A stretch of DNA of 64,000 nt from Peptoclostridium acidaminophilum DSM 3953 (GTDB taxonomy: Bacteria > Bacillota > Clostridia > Peptostreptococcales > Peptostreptococcaceae), in NCBI RefSeq assembly GCF_000597865.1, contig NZ_CP007452.1, forward strand, positions 248,001 to 312,000. Direction: 5' to 3'. Positions 33,080 to 42,065 of the stretch are shown here, one piece after another. Both the position numbers and the translations under genes were made by a program. How positions within the stretch are numbered: the stretch's first letter is position 1; every line of letters starts with the position of its first letter. Below the pieces are notes generated by a model, which did not search any database, was not told where the DNA came from, and saw only the letters and a program-made list of their open reading frames with translations.

Positions 33080-34534
33080 ATGAGAATAAATCACAACATC
33101 GCAGCTTTAAACGCTTTAAATCGCAGCAATGTAAATAATGAAAGGATTGCATCCAATTTTCAGAGGATAAGCAGTGGCCTTAAAATCAACCGGGCATCTG
33201 ACGATGCAGCTGGACTTAGTATATCTGAAAAGATGAAGGCTCTGATAAGAGGGCTTGGACAAGCTCAGAACAACATCGAGGATGGTAAGTCACTTGTTAG
33301 TGTGGCTGAATCAGCGTTGGGTCTTATAATGAATCCAAATCTGCAGAGAATGCGGGAACTTATTATACAGGGGATGAATGGTACATACACACAGGAAGAC
33401 AGAGAAAAAATGCAAACAGAGATAGATCAGATTAAGCAGGGGATAGATGAAATAGCAAACAATACGGAGTTCAACACAACAAAGGTTTTAAGACCACCGC
33501 TAGTGGATGAAGCTTCAAAACCAAGCGGTGGCGTTGCAGACATAGTTTTTGTGGTGGATGTTTCTGGCACGATGGGAGCTCATCAAAAAACAGTTGCAAC
33601 TAATTTGGAGAAATTTGCAGAGAGCATACAGGCAAAAGGTGTAACTGATATTAGAATGGGTTTAGTTACATATGGTAATGATAGCTATACTATTGAGAAA
33701 TTTAACGGAGATAAATGGTGTACTAAATTTGAAGAGTTAAATGAAACTTTGAATAATTTAAAAAATGATGCATGGGAAGAAAATGGAATGACTGCAATGC
33801 AATTAGTCGCAAATCAATATGATTTTAGAGAAAGTTCTGCAGTGTCGTCAAAACACATAATACTGCTTACGGATGAATTTGGTGATGACAACGAAAAATA
33901 TGATGAAACATTGAAAAGGGTAAAAGACACTGGAATACAGGTACATGGGGTATATAATCCTAATGCTTCTCCTTACATTTATAACGGGGATTACGAAAAA
34001 AAGAGTTATTTTAATTTTATAAACGAAATTGGTGGTAAATCAGTTGATATATGGGAAGCTGATTGGGGGAACCAGCTTAGCAGTGTAATAGGTGAGCATA
34101 TAGGCTCGGAAAGTAGTGTAGAGATTGATAAAGACAAGATGCCAACACTTCATTTTCAGGTAGGACCAGCTGAAGGGCATACATTTGAAGTAGAACTCAT
34201 GGATGCAAGGGTTTCAAAGCTCGGGATTGATGATGTTTGTATAGACCCAATAGAAAACGCTGAAGAATCCCTGGAAAAGATTGATGAAGCAATGGCGAAG
34301 GTGTCTTCAAAGCGATCTGAATTCGGGGCGTACTACAATGCGCTTGAGCACATAGGAAACAATGTGGGGAATTATCAAATAAATCTTACAAATGCACAGA
34401 GTATTATTGAAAGCGCTGACATAGCTAAGGAGATAGCCGAACTGGAAAAAAACAAAATACTGCTGCAGGCATCACAGTCCATGATAGCGCGTTCGAATGA
34501 AGTGGTTAAGGGTGTATTGGAGTTATTAAAGTGA
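33080..34534 (+). CDS. Flagellin with a von Willebrand factor A domain in place of the variable domain
   Basis: 484 residues from ATG 33080 (AAAGGGG upstream). Residues 1-140 are a normal flagellin N-terminus (MRINHNIAALNALNR, SSGLKINRASDDAAGLSISEKM). Residues of about 153-345 are a vWA domain with a full metal-ion-dependent adhesion site: DVSGT at 160-164, Thr238 in NGMTAM and Asp265 in LLTDEFG. Residues 390-484 are a flagellin C-terminus (SKRSEFGAYYNALEH, ending VVKGVLELLK). If assembled, the vWA domain would project from the filament surface, where vWA domains bind proteins through a divalent cation. The vWA part is more AT-rich than the termini. Could be a minor filament subunit or adhesive cap-like flagellin. 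Confidence 0.92.
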   Translation: MRINHNIAALNALNRSNVNNERIASNFQRISSGLKINRASDDAAGLSISEKMKALIRGLGQAQNNIEDGKSLVSVAESALGLIMNPNLQRMRELIIQGMNGTYTQEDREKMQTEIDQIKQGIDEIANNTEFNTTKVLRPPLVDEASKPSGGVADIVFVVDVSGTMGAHQKTVATNLEKFAESIQAKGVTDIRMGLVTYGNDSYTIEKFNGDKWCTKFEELNETLNNLKNDAWEENGMTAMQLVANQYDFRESSAVSSKHIILLTDEFGDDNEKYDETLKRVKDTGIQVHGVYNPNASPYIYNGDYEKKSYFNFINEIGGKSVDIWEADWGNQLSSVIGEHIGSESSVEIDKDKMPTLHFQVGPAEGHTFEVELMDARVSKLGIDDVCIDPIENAEESLEKIDEAMAKVSSKRSEFGAYYNALEHIGNNVGNYQINLTNAQSIIESADIAKEIAELEKNKILLQASQSMIARSNEVVKGVLELLK

Positions 34535-34846
34535 TTTGGTGGGTAAGGTGTGACCCAAGAGCTAAGAGCAACTTATTATGGCTACAGCGTATTATTTCCT
34601 CAAATAAAAGTTCCTAGGAGAGGATGGTTTGTTGCTAAAAGTGGACTAATGGTTTTGAGGACAGCTATTATAGTATCAACAATAGTATTGCTTAACCGTA
34701 ATACAATTTTATAAAGACCAGCTAATAAAAGTCAATAAATCTGATTGATTTTCTTTAGAAATTTTCAATCTTAAAAAAGAGTATGAGAAACCAAGCCATT
34801 GAAAAATCCGAACAATGACCTTGGAGAAGCTACATTTTAGCAATTT
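34535..34846. other. Gap between vWA-flagellin and IS110 element
   Basis: About 310 nt, AT-rich, no gene recognised and no copy of the R1-type terminator. Part of it is presumably the right end of the IS110 element. Confidence 0.4.
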
Positions 34847-36154
34847 TTAAGCAACATGTTTTGGTGCAGTTTGAAGCTTGTTGTTTCTCCATGCTTGGTG
34901 CTCCTGCGGGCTTCTAAATTCAAACGGTTTTAAGTCACGAAGAACCGCAAAAATGTAGTGGAGCAACTTATGCATAACGGCTATAAGGGCCACCTTTTTC
35001 TTCTTGCTGACACATTTTTTCAAATAGTAGTCGCGAAGAATCGGATTTATGGAATCGCCGTTTCTGGTGGTTCTTATTGAGGACAGAGCCATTGTGAAGA
35101 GAACTCTTCTGCCAATGCGGGTGCCTCGTTTAGAAATCCTGTTGCGGTCGCCAGTGAACTTGCCCGACTGATTGACTGATGGATCTATGCCAAAGAAAGC
35201 TGTAAAGGCCTTTGGAGACTTGAATAGGCTGAAATCGTTGATTTCCGCGATCAGAGTGACCGCACTGATAAAGCCTACGCCAGGCATTTGATCCAAAAGC
35301 TCGATGTGCTTTCGAGCGGTGTCAGGAAAGTCGCTTGAGTCGATGATAGTGTGCAACTGTGATTCTATAGCATTAAGACACTTTTTAAAGCTGTCGATTC
35401 CATCAAGATGGAATCTTATTTTGGAGTCAAGCAGAGCGAATTCATTTGGCATACTCAAAGAAAGCTGTGCTGTTTCAAGAAGTTGCAGAGCTTTTTTGGC
35501 TGACCACTTCTCGCCTTTTCTGCCGCTTTTGGAAATGAGCTCAAGCAACTGCTGAGGGTCTGCATTTAGAACATCCTTAGGCGAAGGATAAGCGCTTAAA
35601 ACAGCCAACGCGGTCTTTCCAAAAGGATTGGAAAACACATCAAGAAAGCCCGGGAACAGCAAGTAAAGATCCGTGCAGAGCCTGTTTTTCATCTCAGTGA
35701 GCATGTCACAGCGGGAGTAATATTCCCTCACCATCATGCGAAGTGCGAGAATTTGAGGCTCGGGCATCATGGAAAACTTTACATCCTGGTATTTTGCAAG
35801 CCTTGCGATAGCCTCGGCATCTTTATTATCATTTTTCACTTTTCTAATGTCGAAATTCTTGGTAGAATGGACACATAAAGGGTTTAGGACAAAACCTTTG
35901 AGGTCATTCGATCTCAGAAAGAAGAAGAGTGGTAAATGAAAGATACCCGTAGATTCTACGAAGTAGATGGGCTTTCGTTTTAACCGCTCTTCTTCTTTTT
36001 TGAGAATCTCGAGCAGCTTGTTAAATCCAGCAGGATTATGGTCAATCCTGAAAGGCTTGCGGATGAGCTCTCCGGAAGGTGCTATCATTGCAACTACAGA
36101 AAACTCTGATGAAACATCAATTCCGACAACAAAATCGTTTAAAAATTGGGACAA
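34847..36154 (-). CDS. IS110-family transposase (copy 1)
   Basis: About 435 residues from TTG at complement 36154 (AAAGG ten bases upstream); the open frame reaches 36226. The N-terminal RuvC-like DEDD domain has Asp in VGIDVSSEF, Glu in FVESTGIFH and Asp in NDNKDAEAIARLAK. The C-terminal domain has LDQMPGVGFISAVTLIAEI and the Ser-bearing NRISKRGTRIGRR. IS110 recombinases insert without long terminal repeats and are guided by a bridge RNA from the non-coding end. The coding region appears intact. Confidence 0.9.
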   Translation of the reverse strand: MSQFLNDFVVGIDVSSEFSVVAMIAPSGELIRKPFRIDHNPAGFNKLLEILKKEEERLKRKPIYFVESTGIFHLPLFFFLRSNDLKGFVLNPLCVHSTKNFDIRKVKNDNKDAEAIARLAKYQDVKFSMMPEPQILALRMMVREYYSRCDMLTEMKNRLCTDLYLLFPGFLDVFSNPFGKTALAVLSAYPSPKDVLNADPQQLLELISKSGRKGEKWSAKKALQLLETAQLSLSMPNEFALLDSKIRFHLDGIDSFKKCLNAIESQLHTIIDSSDFPDTARKHIELLDQMPGVGFISAVTLIAEINDFSLFKSPKAFTAFFGIDPSVNQSGKFTGDRNRISKRGTRIGRRVLFTMALSSIRTTRNGDSINPILRDYYLKKCVSKKKKVALIAVMHKLLHYIFAVLRDLKPFEFRSPQEHQAWRNNKLQTAPKHVA

Positions 36155-36420
36155 AGTAACACAACCTTTCTGCTTAGAATGAATCAGAGTATCCACTTTG
36201 TTTGAGGACGCCAAACAACCTTGCATTTGAAACGGGTAACACCAGAAGGTGGCCCAACCAGCTAAACATCGAATCGTCCTTGTGGAGTGACACGCTAATT
36301 TACGGATAAGACCTCATGATGTGAGGGATCCAGGAGGAACGCACATCTATCTCTCTGACAAGTGAGATTATAGCACGAAGTTTAGTGATTTTCATTCAAG
36401 AGTGTCGCTGGTTCATCTGA
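36155..36420 (-). ncRNA. Candidate bridge-RNA region of IS110 copy 1
   Basis: Non-coding stretch upstream of the transposase, where IS110-group elements encode their bridge RNA. It shares short blocks (CCCAACCAGC; a CCAGGAGGAACG-like segment) in the same order with the equivalent region of copy 2 at 43900-44090, against otherwise different sequence. Limits are approximate. Confidence 0.4.
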
Positions 36421-36503
36421 ACAATAAATGTTAAGTTATCAAGGAACATTCGGACGGGTTTTTGAACCCTAACCCTATATTTATCTTACAAGGAGGAATT
36501 AAT

Positions 36504-36782
36504 TTGAAAAAATATTTATTTTTGATCATAGCAATTATAACTACTTTATTGTCTACAGTTTCTTTTGCAGAAAGACCAATTATTGTGGAGGTTAATGAAG
36601 AAAAATTGTGGTTTAATGATATACAACCTCAAATTATAAATGGGAGGACTATGGTTCCAATTAGAAGTGTATCAGAAGCACTGGGATTAAATGTACAATG
36701 GGACTCAAAAACAGGAATGGTAATTTTAGATGACGGATATAATGTTATTAGAGTAACTATAAATTCTAATAATGCAATTTGA
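36504..36782 (+). pseudogene. Truncated stalk-domain protein created by tandem duplication
   Basis: Starts TTG 36504 with AAGGAGGAATT, encoding a signal peptide (KKYLFLIIAIITTLLSTVSFA) and about 70 residues of a copper-amine-oxidase-N-like (stalk) domain, then stops at TGA 36780-36782. The 275-bp unit 36504-36778 is repeated exactly from 36779. The duplication length is not divisible by three, so this copy is cut short and its stop overlaps the start of the next (TTGA). Confidence 0.8.
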
Positions 36783-37510
36783 AAAAATATTTATTTTTGA
36801 TCATAGCAATTATAACTACTTTATTGTCTACAGTTTCTTTTGCAGAAAGACCAATTATTGTGGAGGTTAATGAAGAAAAATTGTGGTTTAATGATATACA
36901 ACCTCAAATTATAAATGGGAGGACTATGGTTCCAATTAGAAGTGTATCAGAAGCACTGGGATTAAATGTACAATGGGACTCAAAAACAGGAATGGTAATT
37001 TTAGATGACGGATATAATGTTATTAGAGTAACTATAAATTCTAATAATGCAAAAATAAATGATGTTAATTTTTGGATGGATGTTCCTGCCCAGATAATAA
37101 ACAATAGAACGATGGTTCCTATTAGATTTATTTCTGAAGGTATGGGTTATGATGTTCTGTGGCGTGAGAATTATACGGACAATTGCATTGAAGTAATTAT
37201 ATCGAATGATTTAAACAATATGGAAAAAGAAGTAACTGAATATTCAAATTTTATGCTAACAAAGCAACAAGCGAGTGATATTGTATTGGAAAAAGTAGAC
37301 CCAAGAAGAGAATGGGTAGACATTCCATTGCCAGAAAATATTTACTTGGTTAGCATTAGAGGAACTAATTATTACAAGGTAAATTTAACAATGACATATA
37401 TGTATGGAGATAATGGCAATATTAGAACTCGAACAACAAGTCTAGAAAGCTATTATATCGATGCATTATCAGGCGAAATGTACGATTATTTATTAAGGCC
37501 ATACAGATAA
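36779..37510 (+). CDS. Secreted stalk-domain (copper amine oxidase N-terminal-like) protein
   Basis: 243 residues from TTG 36779. Signal peptide ending SFA-ER, then two copper-amine-oxidase-N-like units marked by INGRTMVPIRSVSEALG and INNRTMVPIRFISEGMG, then an unassigned C-terminal region of about 90 residues. Such domains serve as cell-surface modules in Clostridia. This copy has lost its original Shine-Dalgarno and would depend on translational coupling with the truncated upstream copy. Confidence 0.75.
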   Translation: MKKYLFLIIAIITTLLSTVSFAERPIIVEVNEEKLWFNDIQPQIINGRTMVPIRSVSEALGLNVQWDSKTGMVILDDGYNVIRVTINSNNAKINDVNFWMDVPAQIINNRTMVPIRFISEGMGYDVLWRENYTDNCIEVIISNDLNNMEKEVTEYSNFMLTKQQASDIVLEKVDPRREWVDIPLPENIYLVSIRGTNYYKVNLTMTYMYGDNGNIRTRTTSLESYYIDALSGEMYDYLLRPYR

Positions 37511-37662
37511 ATGTTACAGAATCACTTGCATTGAATACGATTTAATCACAAACAAATATGCCAGTCATGCACTAAAATGCCAGATATCAAAGGGAATAAG
37601 CAAAAAACTTAGCAAACAAACAATTGTAAACATATGACAAAGACAAATTTAAGGAGGAATAA

Positions 37663-38685
37663 ATGCAAAAATTTTTTAATATAGCTATAGTTTTTGCAAT
37701 ACTATTTTTAGGTGTCACGGTTTATAGTAACCCCAGTTATTCAAAAAATCTCGAAAGTACGTATAAAAAAGCCAAGGAAATATCACTTATGGGATTAAAA
37801 GAATTAGAAACGAATGGATACATAAAAGATAGAAATTTGCTTACTCCAAGTGGAGATACACATTACAAAGTTATGGACTTTTTTAAAACCAATAGAAATT
37901 ATTTTGATATGACAATCAAAGAGGCGACTTTATTAGATTGTAAGCGTGGAGATCAGTTATGTGTACCTGTCCAAGGAGATTATGATAAATACTATGACAA
38001 ATATTATATTTCATATTTGGTTGAATTTCCAAACATGGTTAATAGATGGGTCTTTACTTTTTATATTGTCGATTGGGGGGATTATGGACCAAAGATACAC
38101 AATGTTTATATCGAAAGAGAAGATGAATATTTATCGAAAGAACAAGACTCAGAAGCGAAAACTAAAAACAATGCTCATGGGGCTGTGTATAATGAAAATA
38201 AACAATCTGAATACGAGCATAATGAAAAAGTTTTAAATACTAATACTAGAAAAGAACCGGTAAAGTTGAAAGATGGAGACTTCAGTATATTTTACGATAA
38301 AAAGGAATTAAATTTCTCTGATGAAATCGAAAAAATATCTGAAGTTCTCGGTGCAGGAAAAGTAACTGATTTAGGAGAACCGTATGAGGGAGCTAAAACC
38401 AACTATTTATACGAAAAGAATGGAATTTCAATATCTTATTACGATTTTATTGAGTATATATACGTAGAAAAAAGGGGATACCCTACAGCCAAGGGGTTAG
38501 AAGTTGGAGATTCTTACGATAGAATGATTGAGTTATATGGAGAAGGCTCTATTTATCAAGGGAATGATGAATTTATAGTGTATTATTACACTCATCAAGA
38601 TCCAGATGCATACAAGGATTTTTTTGTTCAATTAGACAAAGCAACAAACAAAGTTGTTTCTTATAACTTTGCAACAGGTTTATAA
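37663..38685 (+). CDS. Secreted protein of unknown function
   Basis: 340 residues; AAGGAGGAATAA precedes ATG 37663. A hydrophobic N-terminus (FNIAIVFAILFLGVTVYS) suggests a signal peptide or anchor. Residues 30-160 are an aromatic-rich domain (YYDKYYISYLVEF, RWVFTFYIVDWGD). A hydrophilic Lys/Glu/Asn linker follows (about 165-200). The C-terminal domain (LNFSDEIEKISEVLG, AKGLEVGDSYDRMIELYGEG) resembles small SmpA/OmlA-like or PASTA-adjacent folds but is not assigned. AT-rich, typical of the island. Followed directly by repeat R2. Confidence 0.7.
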   Translation: MQKFFNIAIVFAILFLGVTVYSNPSYSKNLESTYKKAKEISLMGLKELETNGYIKDRNLLTPSGDTHYKVMDFFKTNRNYFDMTIKEATLLDCKRGDQLCVPVQGDYDKYYDKYYISYLVEFPNMVNRWVFTFYIVDWGDYGPKIHNVYIEREDEYLSKEQDSEAKTKNNAHGAVYNENKQSEYEHNEKVLNTNTRKEPVKLKDGDFSIFYDKKELNFSDEIEKISEVLGAGKVTDLGEPYEGAKTNYLYEKNGISISYYDFIEYIYVEKRGYPTAKGLEVGDSYDRMIELYGEGSIYQGNDEFIVYYYTHQDPDAYKDFFVQLDKATNKVVSYNFATGL

Positions 38686-38701
38686 AGAAATAATTAGTGA
38701 A

Positions 38702-38770
38702 ATGGGCCGGAGCCAGGCACCAAGTTAAAAAGTTATTCAAGAATCAGTCTTTTGGGACTGATTTTTTTTG
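38702..38770 (+). repeat. 3'-flank repeat copy R2 with terminator
   Basis: GGAGCCAGGCACCAAGTTAAAAAG followed by AATCAGTC / GACTGATT and a T-run; a second GGGACTGATTTTTTTTT is tandemly repeated right after, ending at the flagellin remnant. Confidence 0.7.
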
Positions 38771-38786
38771 TGGGACTGATTTTTTT

Positions 38787-39086
38787 TTCGCCGTAATAGG
38801 TGAGCATATAGGCTCGGAAAGCAGTGTCGAGATCGATGAAGCAATGGCGAAGGTTTCCTCAAAGCGATCTGAATTCGGGGCGTACTTCAATACGCTTGAG
38901 CATATAGGAAATAATGTGGGGAACTATCAAATCAATCTTACGAATGCACAAAGCATAATTGAAAGCGCGGATATAGCCAAGGCTATAGCAGAGCTAGAAA
39001 AAAACAAAGTGCTGCTGCAGGCGTCACAATCGATGATAGCGCGTTCGAATGAAGTGGGGGAGGGAATATTAGAGCTTTTAAAATAA
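38787..39086 (+). pseudogene. Remnant of a second vWA-flagellin gene (3' end only)
   Basis: About 98 codons in one frame without a start. Begins AVIGEHIGSESSVEID, the end of the vWA region, then jumps to EAMAKVSSKRSEFGAYF and continues to GEGILELLK and a stop. It is about 90% identical in protein to the intact gene at 33080 but lacks the segment between the two GATTGAT-like sites (intact gene 34123 and 34277), so an internal deletion between short direct repeats is likely. It directly follows terminator repeat R2. Confidence 0.88.
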
Positions 39087-39357
39087 CCAAACTATGGAAG
39101 ATAAACTGTTTTTGCTAGCTTGAACTGGCTTTAATTTGCTCATGGTCATTGGCCATGAGCAAATATTTCTGCTCTCTTGTTTTGTCGTAAAGAGTCCGAT
39201 AGAATACTAGTAAAAACTGGTATCGAGGTGAAATAAAAAAACACCAAAATACGAACTCTCTCCGGCAAGATTGATGTTCCGTATTTGTGGTGCCCATTAA
39301 TTATGATAATGGTATCACAGTACGAGACTTGTTTCAATCCGGAATTGAATATTTTTC
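39087..39357. other. Non-coding stretch with a perfect hairpin
   Basis: Contains the hairpin TTTGCTCATGG / CCATGAGCAAA (about 39136-39163), which may be a terminator-like or transposon-end structure. No gene recognised; presumably holds the left end of the following transposon. Confidence 0.45.
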
Positions 39358-39834
39358 ATTAGGAGTAAAGAATTATCCGTCTGCCCTATCTGCGAAGGTA
39401 CTCTAAGCGTTCGTGACACAAGAAAGCGTCATGTAATCGGGCAAGATGGATCCAGAAGGACTTATAGGCTTAGGCGGCTAAAGTGTACTGCCTGCGGCAA
39501 GCTTCACATTGAACTGCCCAAATGCATGCTTCCTTTCAAGCACTATGAGGCTTCTGCAATTGAAACTGCAATTGACCAGTCAAGAAGCGATTGCCCTGCC
39601 GATGATTCAACCATTAACCGCTGGAAAAGAGCATTTAATGCGGTTTTGCCTCAGATAGAAGGCGCTCTGAGGGCGTGCTGGACTAGTCATGAAAGCAGGC
39701 ATTTTCCACTTTTAAATCGGATTTCTTTACTCCATTACATAAGACTTGAGGGACCTGGTTGGCTAGCTTTTGTCCATTATCTGCTTAGCAAAACAGGAAT
39801 TTGGCTGCACACCTACTTTGCGTGTTGTCCGTAA
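39358..39834 (+). CDS. DUF6431-type zinc-finger protein of a three-gene transposon
   Basis: About 155 residues. The frame is open from 39349, before the first ATG at 39526, and encodes CPICEGTLSVRDTRKR...LKCTACGKLHIELP, a four-Cys zinc finger followed by the FKHYEASAIETAID motif, as in the small third protein that accompanies DDE/AAA transposons of Clostridia. AGGAG at 39361 is the best ribosome site, but no ATG, GTG or TTG lies in frame next to it, so the start is unsettled (ATT or TTA near 39358-39373) or the gene is damaged. Confidence 0.65.
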   Translation: MRSKELSVCPICEGTLSVRDTRKRHVIGQDGSRRTYRLRRLKCTACGKLHIELPKCMLPFKHYEASAIETAIDQSRSDCPADDSTINRWKRAFNAVLPQIEGALRACWTSHESRHFPLLNRISLLHYIRLEGPGWLAFVHYLLSKTGIWLHTYFACCP

Positions 39835-39885
39835 TAAATGAATGCTACACTTTCATTAATTAAATATGAAAGGAGCATTAGGACT

Positions 39886-41241
39886 ATGAAAACGCAAAGC
39901 AAACCTGAAGATGTAGCCGCAAAACGAATGCTGCTTATAATGCCGCTGCTTGAGGACGGCCTGGATCATAGCATGATTGTCGAGCTCAAAAAGAAGATTG
40001 CAGAGCAAAACGGTGTTTCCTACAGAAGTGTTTCTAGATATCTGTATGCCTTTAAAAAGAGTGGCTTTGAAGGATTAAAGCCCCGGTTTTCAAATACCAG
40101 AAATCAAAGCTCTTTGATGGAAAACTTTGATGAGATCGTTGACATCGCAGTGGAGCTAAGGCGCGAATGTCCGACTCGCAGCGTCAGGGATATCATCAAA
40201 ATAATGGAACTTGAAAACCTTATTGAAGCTGGCACTTTAAGAAGAAGCACGCTTCAAAGACATCTTCATGCTCGAGGCTTTGGCTCCAAGCAGATGAAGA
40301 TCTATACGAAAAAAGGGAGCGCATCCCGCAGGTTTCAAAAGAATCATCGCTGCATGCTCTACCAGGGCGACATCAAATACGGACCCTACCTTCCGATAGG
40401 AAAAAATGGTGCCAAGAAGCAGGTCTATTTGTCGGCGTTCATAGATGATGCCACCAGATTTGTCGTGTCCGCAAAGTTTTACGAAAACCAAAAGGTTGAG
40501 ATAATCGAGGATACGCTCCGCAGCGCAATAATGAGCTACGGCAAGCCGGACGCCATCTATGTAGACAACGGAAAGCAGTATCGCTCGGAATGGCTTAAAA
40601 GAGCATGCACAAGGCTTGGAATCAAGCTTTTATTCGCAAAGCCCTACCACCCGGAGGGGAAAGGCAAAATCGAGGCCTTCAACCGCAGAGTGGATTCATT
40701 CCTTTCGGAAGTAGCCTTGATGAATATGACCTCGCTTGATGAGCTCAACCACTATCTTCAGCTATGGATTTCGAATCATTACCATAAAACAGAGCATTAC
40801 GGACTCGGAGGAATCTCACCGGAAACGGCTTTCAAAACCGACTCTCGGCCTCTTAAGTTCATAGACATGGCAGCTTGCACCGAGGCCTTCCTGCATACCG
40901 ATGAAAGGCTTGTAGACAAGACCGGTTGCGTCAGCTTCGCTGGTAAAAAGTATGAAGCAGGACTGCAGCTCATTGGCAGAAAAGTTGAGGTCCGCTATGA
41001 TCCGTCATGGTCGCACGAAGTTGAAATTCACCATAAGGACTTTGAGCCCTTCAAAGCAAAAGAGCTTGAAATAGGAGAAAACTGCGGCGCTAGGGCTTCC
41101 CTGCCTCAGCAGCTTGCTCCCGTAAAAGCCGATGGCTCAAGGTTTCTGGAAGGACTAAACAAAGCAAACATCACCAACCGAACTAAAAAAGACATCGCAG
41201 TAGTCTTTAGAAAGAATCGGGAGGTGAAAGAAAATGTATGA
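39886..41241 (+). CDS. DDE-type (rve) transposase of the three-gene element
   Basis: 451 residues from ATG 39886 (AAAGGAG upstream). N-terminal helix-turn-helix region (VSYRSVSRYLYAFKKSGFEGLKP), then the integrase core: Asp in YQGDIKYGP, Asp in IYVDNGKQYRS and Glu in EGKGKIEAFNRRVDSF, the DDE triad. The C-terminal domain resembles Mu-type transposases. Overlaps the AAA gene by 8 nt (ATGTATGA), so the two are co-translated. Confidence 0.88.
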   Translation: MKTQSKPEDVAAKRMLLIMPLLEDGLDHSMIVELKKKIAEQNGVSYRSVSRYLYAFKKSGFEGLKPRFSNTRNQSSLMENFDEIVDIAVELRRECPTRSVRDIIKIMELENLIEAGTLRRSTLQRHLHARGFGSKQMKIYTKKGSASRRFQKNHRCMLYQGDIKYGPYLPIGKNGAKKQVYLSAFIDDATRFVVSAKFYENQKVEIIEDTLRSAIMSYGKPDAIYVDNGKQYRSEWLKRACTRLGIKLLFAKPYHPEGKGKIEAFNRRVDSFLSEVALMNMTSLDELNHYLQLWISNHYHKTEHYGLGGISPETAFKTDSRPLKFIDMAACTEAFLHTDERLVDKTGCVSFAGKKYEAGLQLIGRKVEVRYDPSWSHEVEIHHKDFEPFKAKELEIGENCGARASLPQQLAPVKADGSRFLEGLNKANITNRTKKDIAVVFRKNREVKENV

Positions 41242-42034
41242 AGCCTTCTTCGAGATGCAGCATACGCCCTTTGTAAACAGCGTACCCACAGAAAGTCTCT
41301 ACATGTCTCCAATGCTCGATGAAACGCTTGGAAGACTTGAGTTCGTCGCAGAAAAGCGCCTGTTTGCACTGGTTACGGCAGATGTAGGCTGCGGCAAAAC
41401 AACTGCCATTAGAAAATTTACAGCCTCGCTTCCCTCAGACCGCTATCAGGTACTGTACCTTTCAGATTCAAAGCTGACTCCCAGATGGTTCTATAAGGGT
41501 CTTCTTGATCAGCTCGGCGTAGAATCCAAGTTCTACCGTGGCGACTCGAAACGACAACTTCATCAGCATCTGGAGGTCATCCGGGGTGTTCACAGCAAGA
41601 CAGTTGTTACAATAGTCGACGAAGCGCATCTTCTCGACCGGGAAACACTTGAAGAAATCCGATTTCTGCTAAACTACAAGATGGACTCCTTAAACCCGAT
41701 GGCTCTTATTCTGGTTGGTCAAAATGAGCTATGGGACAAGCTCAAGCTTCAAAGATACGCTGCTATCCGCCAAAGAATAGACATAAAGTGCGAAATACCG
41801 CAGTATGACCGGGCTCAGACCCAAGAATACATAGCTGCGCACCTTGCATACGCAAAGGGTGCGCAGGAAGTTTTTACCGACAAGGCTATTGACGAGGTCT
41901 ACAAGTACTCGGCCGGCTCAGCCAGAGCCATCAATAAAGTATGTACCCATGCGCTTATGTATGCCTCGCAGCGAGCAAAGAAGCTGGTCGACGACCACAT
42001 GATCAGAACAGTAATCGAAGGCGAACTCCCTTAA
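41234..42034 (+). CDS. AAA ATPase (ExeA/TnsC-like) of the three-gene element
   Basis: 266 residues. Starts MYEAFFEMQHTPF as in ExeA-type ATPases; Walker A ADVGCGKTT near residue 55 and Walker B VVTIVDEAHLL. Such ATPases act with the DDE transposase as target-selection or activation factors, comparable to MuB, IstB or TnsC. Followed by a GGCCATGAC / GTCATGGCC hairpin at 42041-42064. Confidence 0.88.
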   Translation: MYEAFFEMQHTPFVNSVPTESLYMSPMLDETLGRLEFVAEKRLFALVTADVGCGKTTAIRKFTASLPSDRYQVLYLSDSKLTPRWFYKGLLDQLGVESKFYRGDSKRQLHQHLEVIRGVHSKTVVTIVDEAHLLDRETLEEIRFLLNYKMDSLNPMALILVGQNELWDKLKLQRYAAIRQRIDIKCEIPQYDRAQTQEYIAAHLAYAKGAQEVFTDKAIDEVYKYSAGSARAINKVCTHALMYASQRAKKLVDDHMIRTVIEGELP

Positions 42035-42065
42035 AGTACGGCCATGACAGCATTGTCATGGCCAA

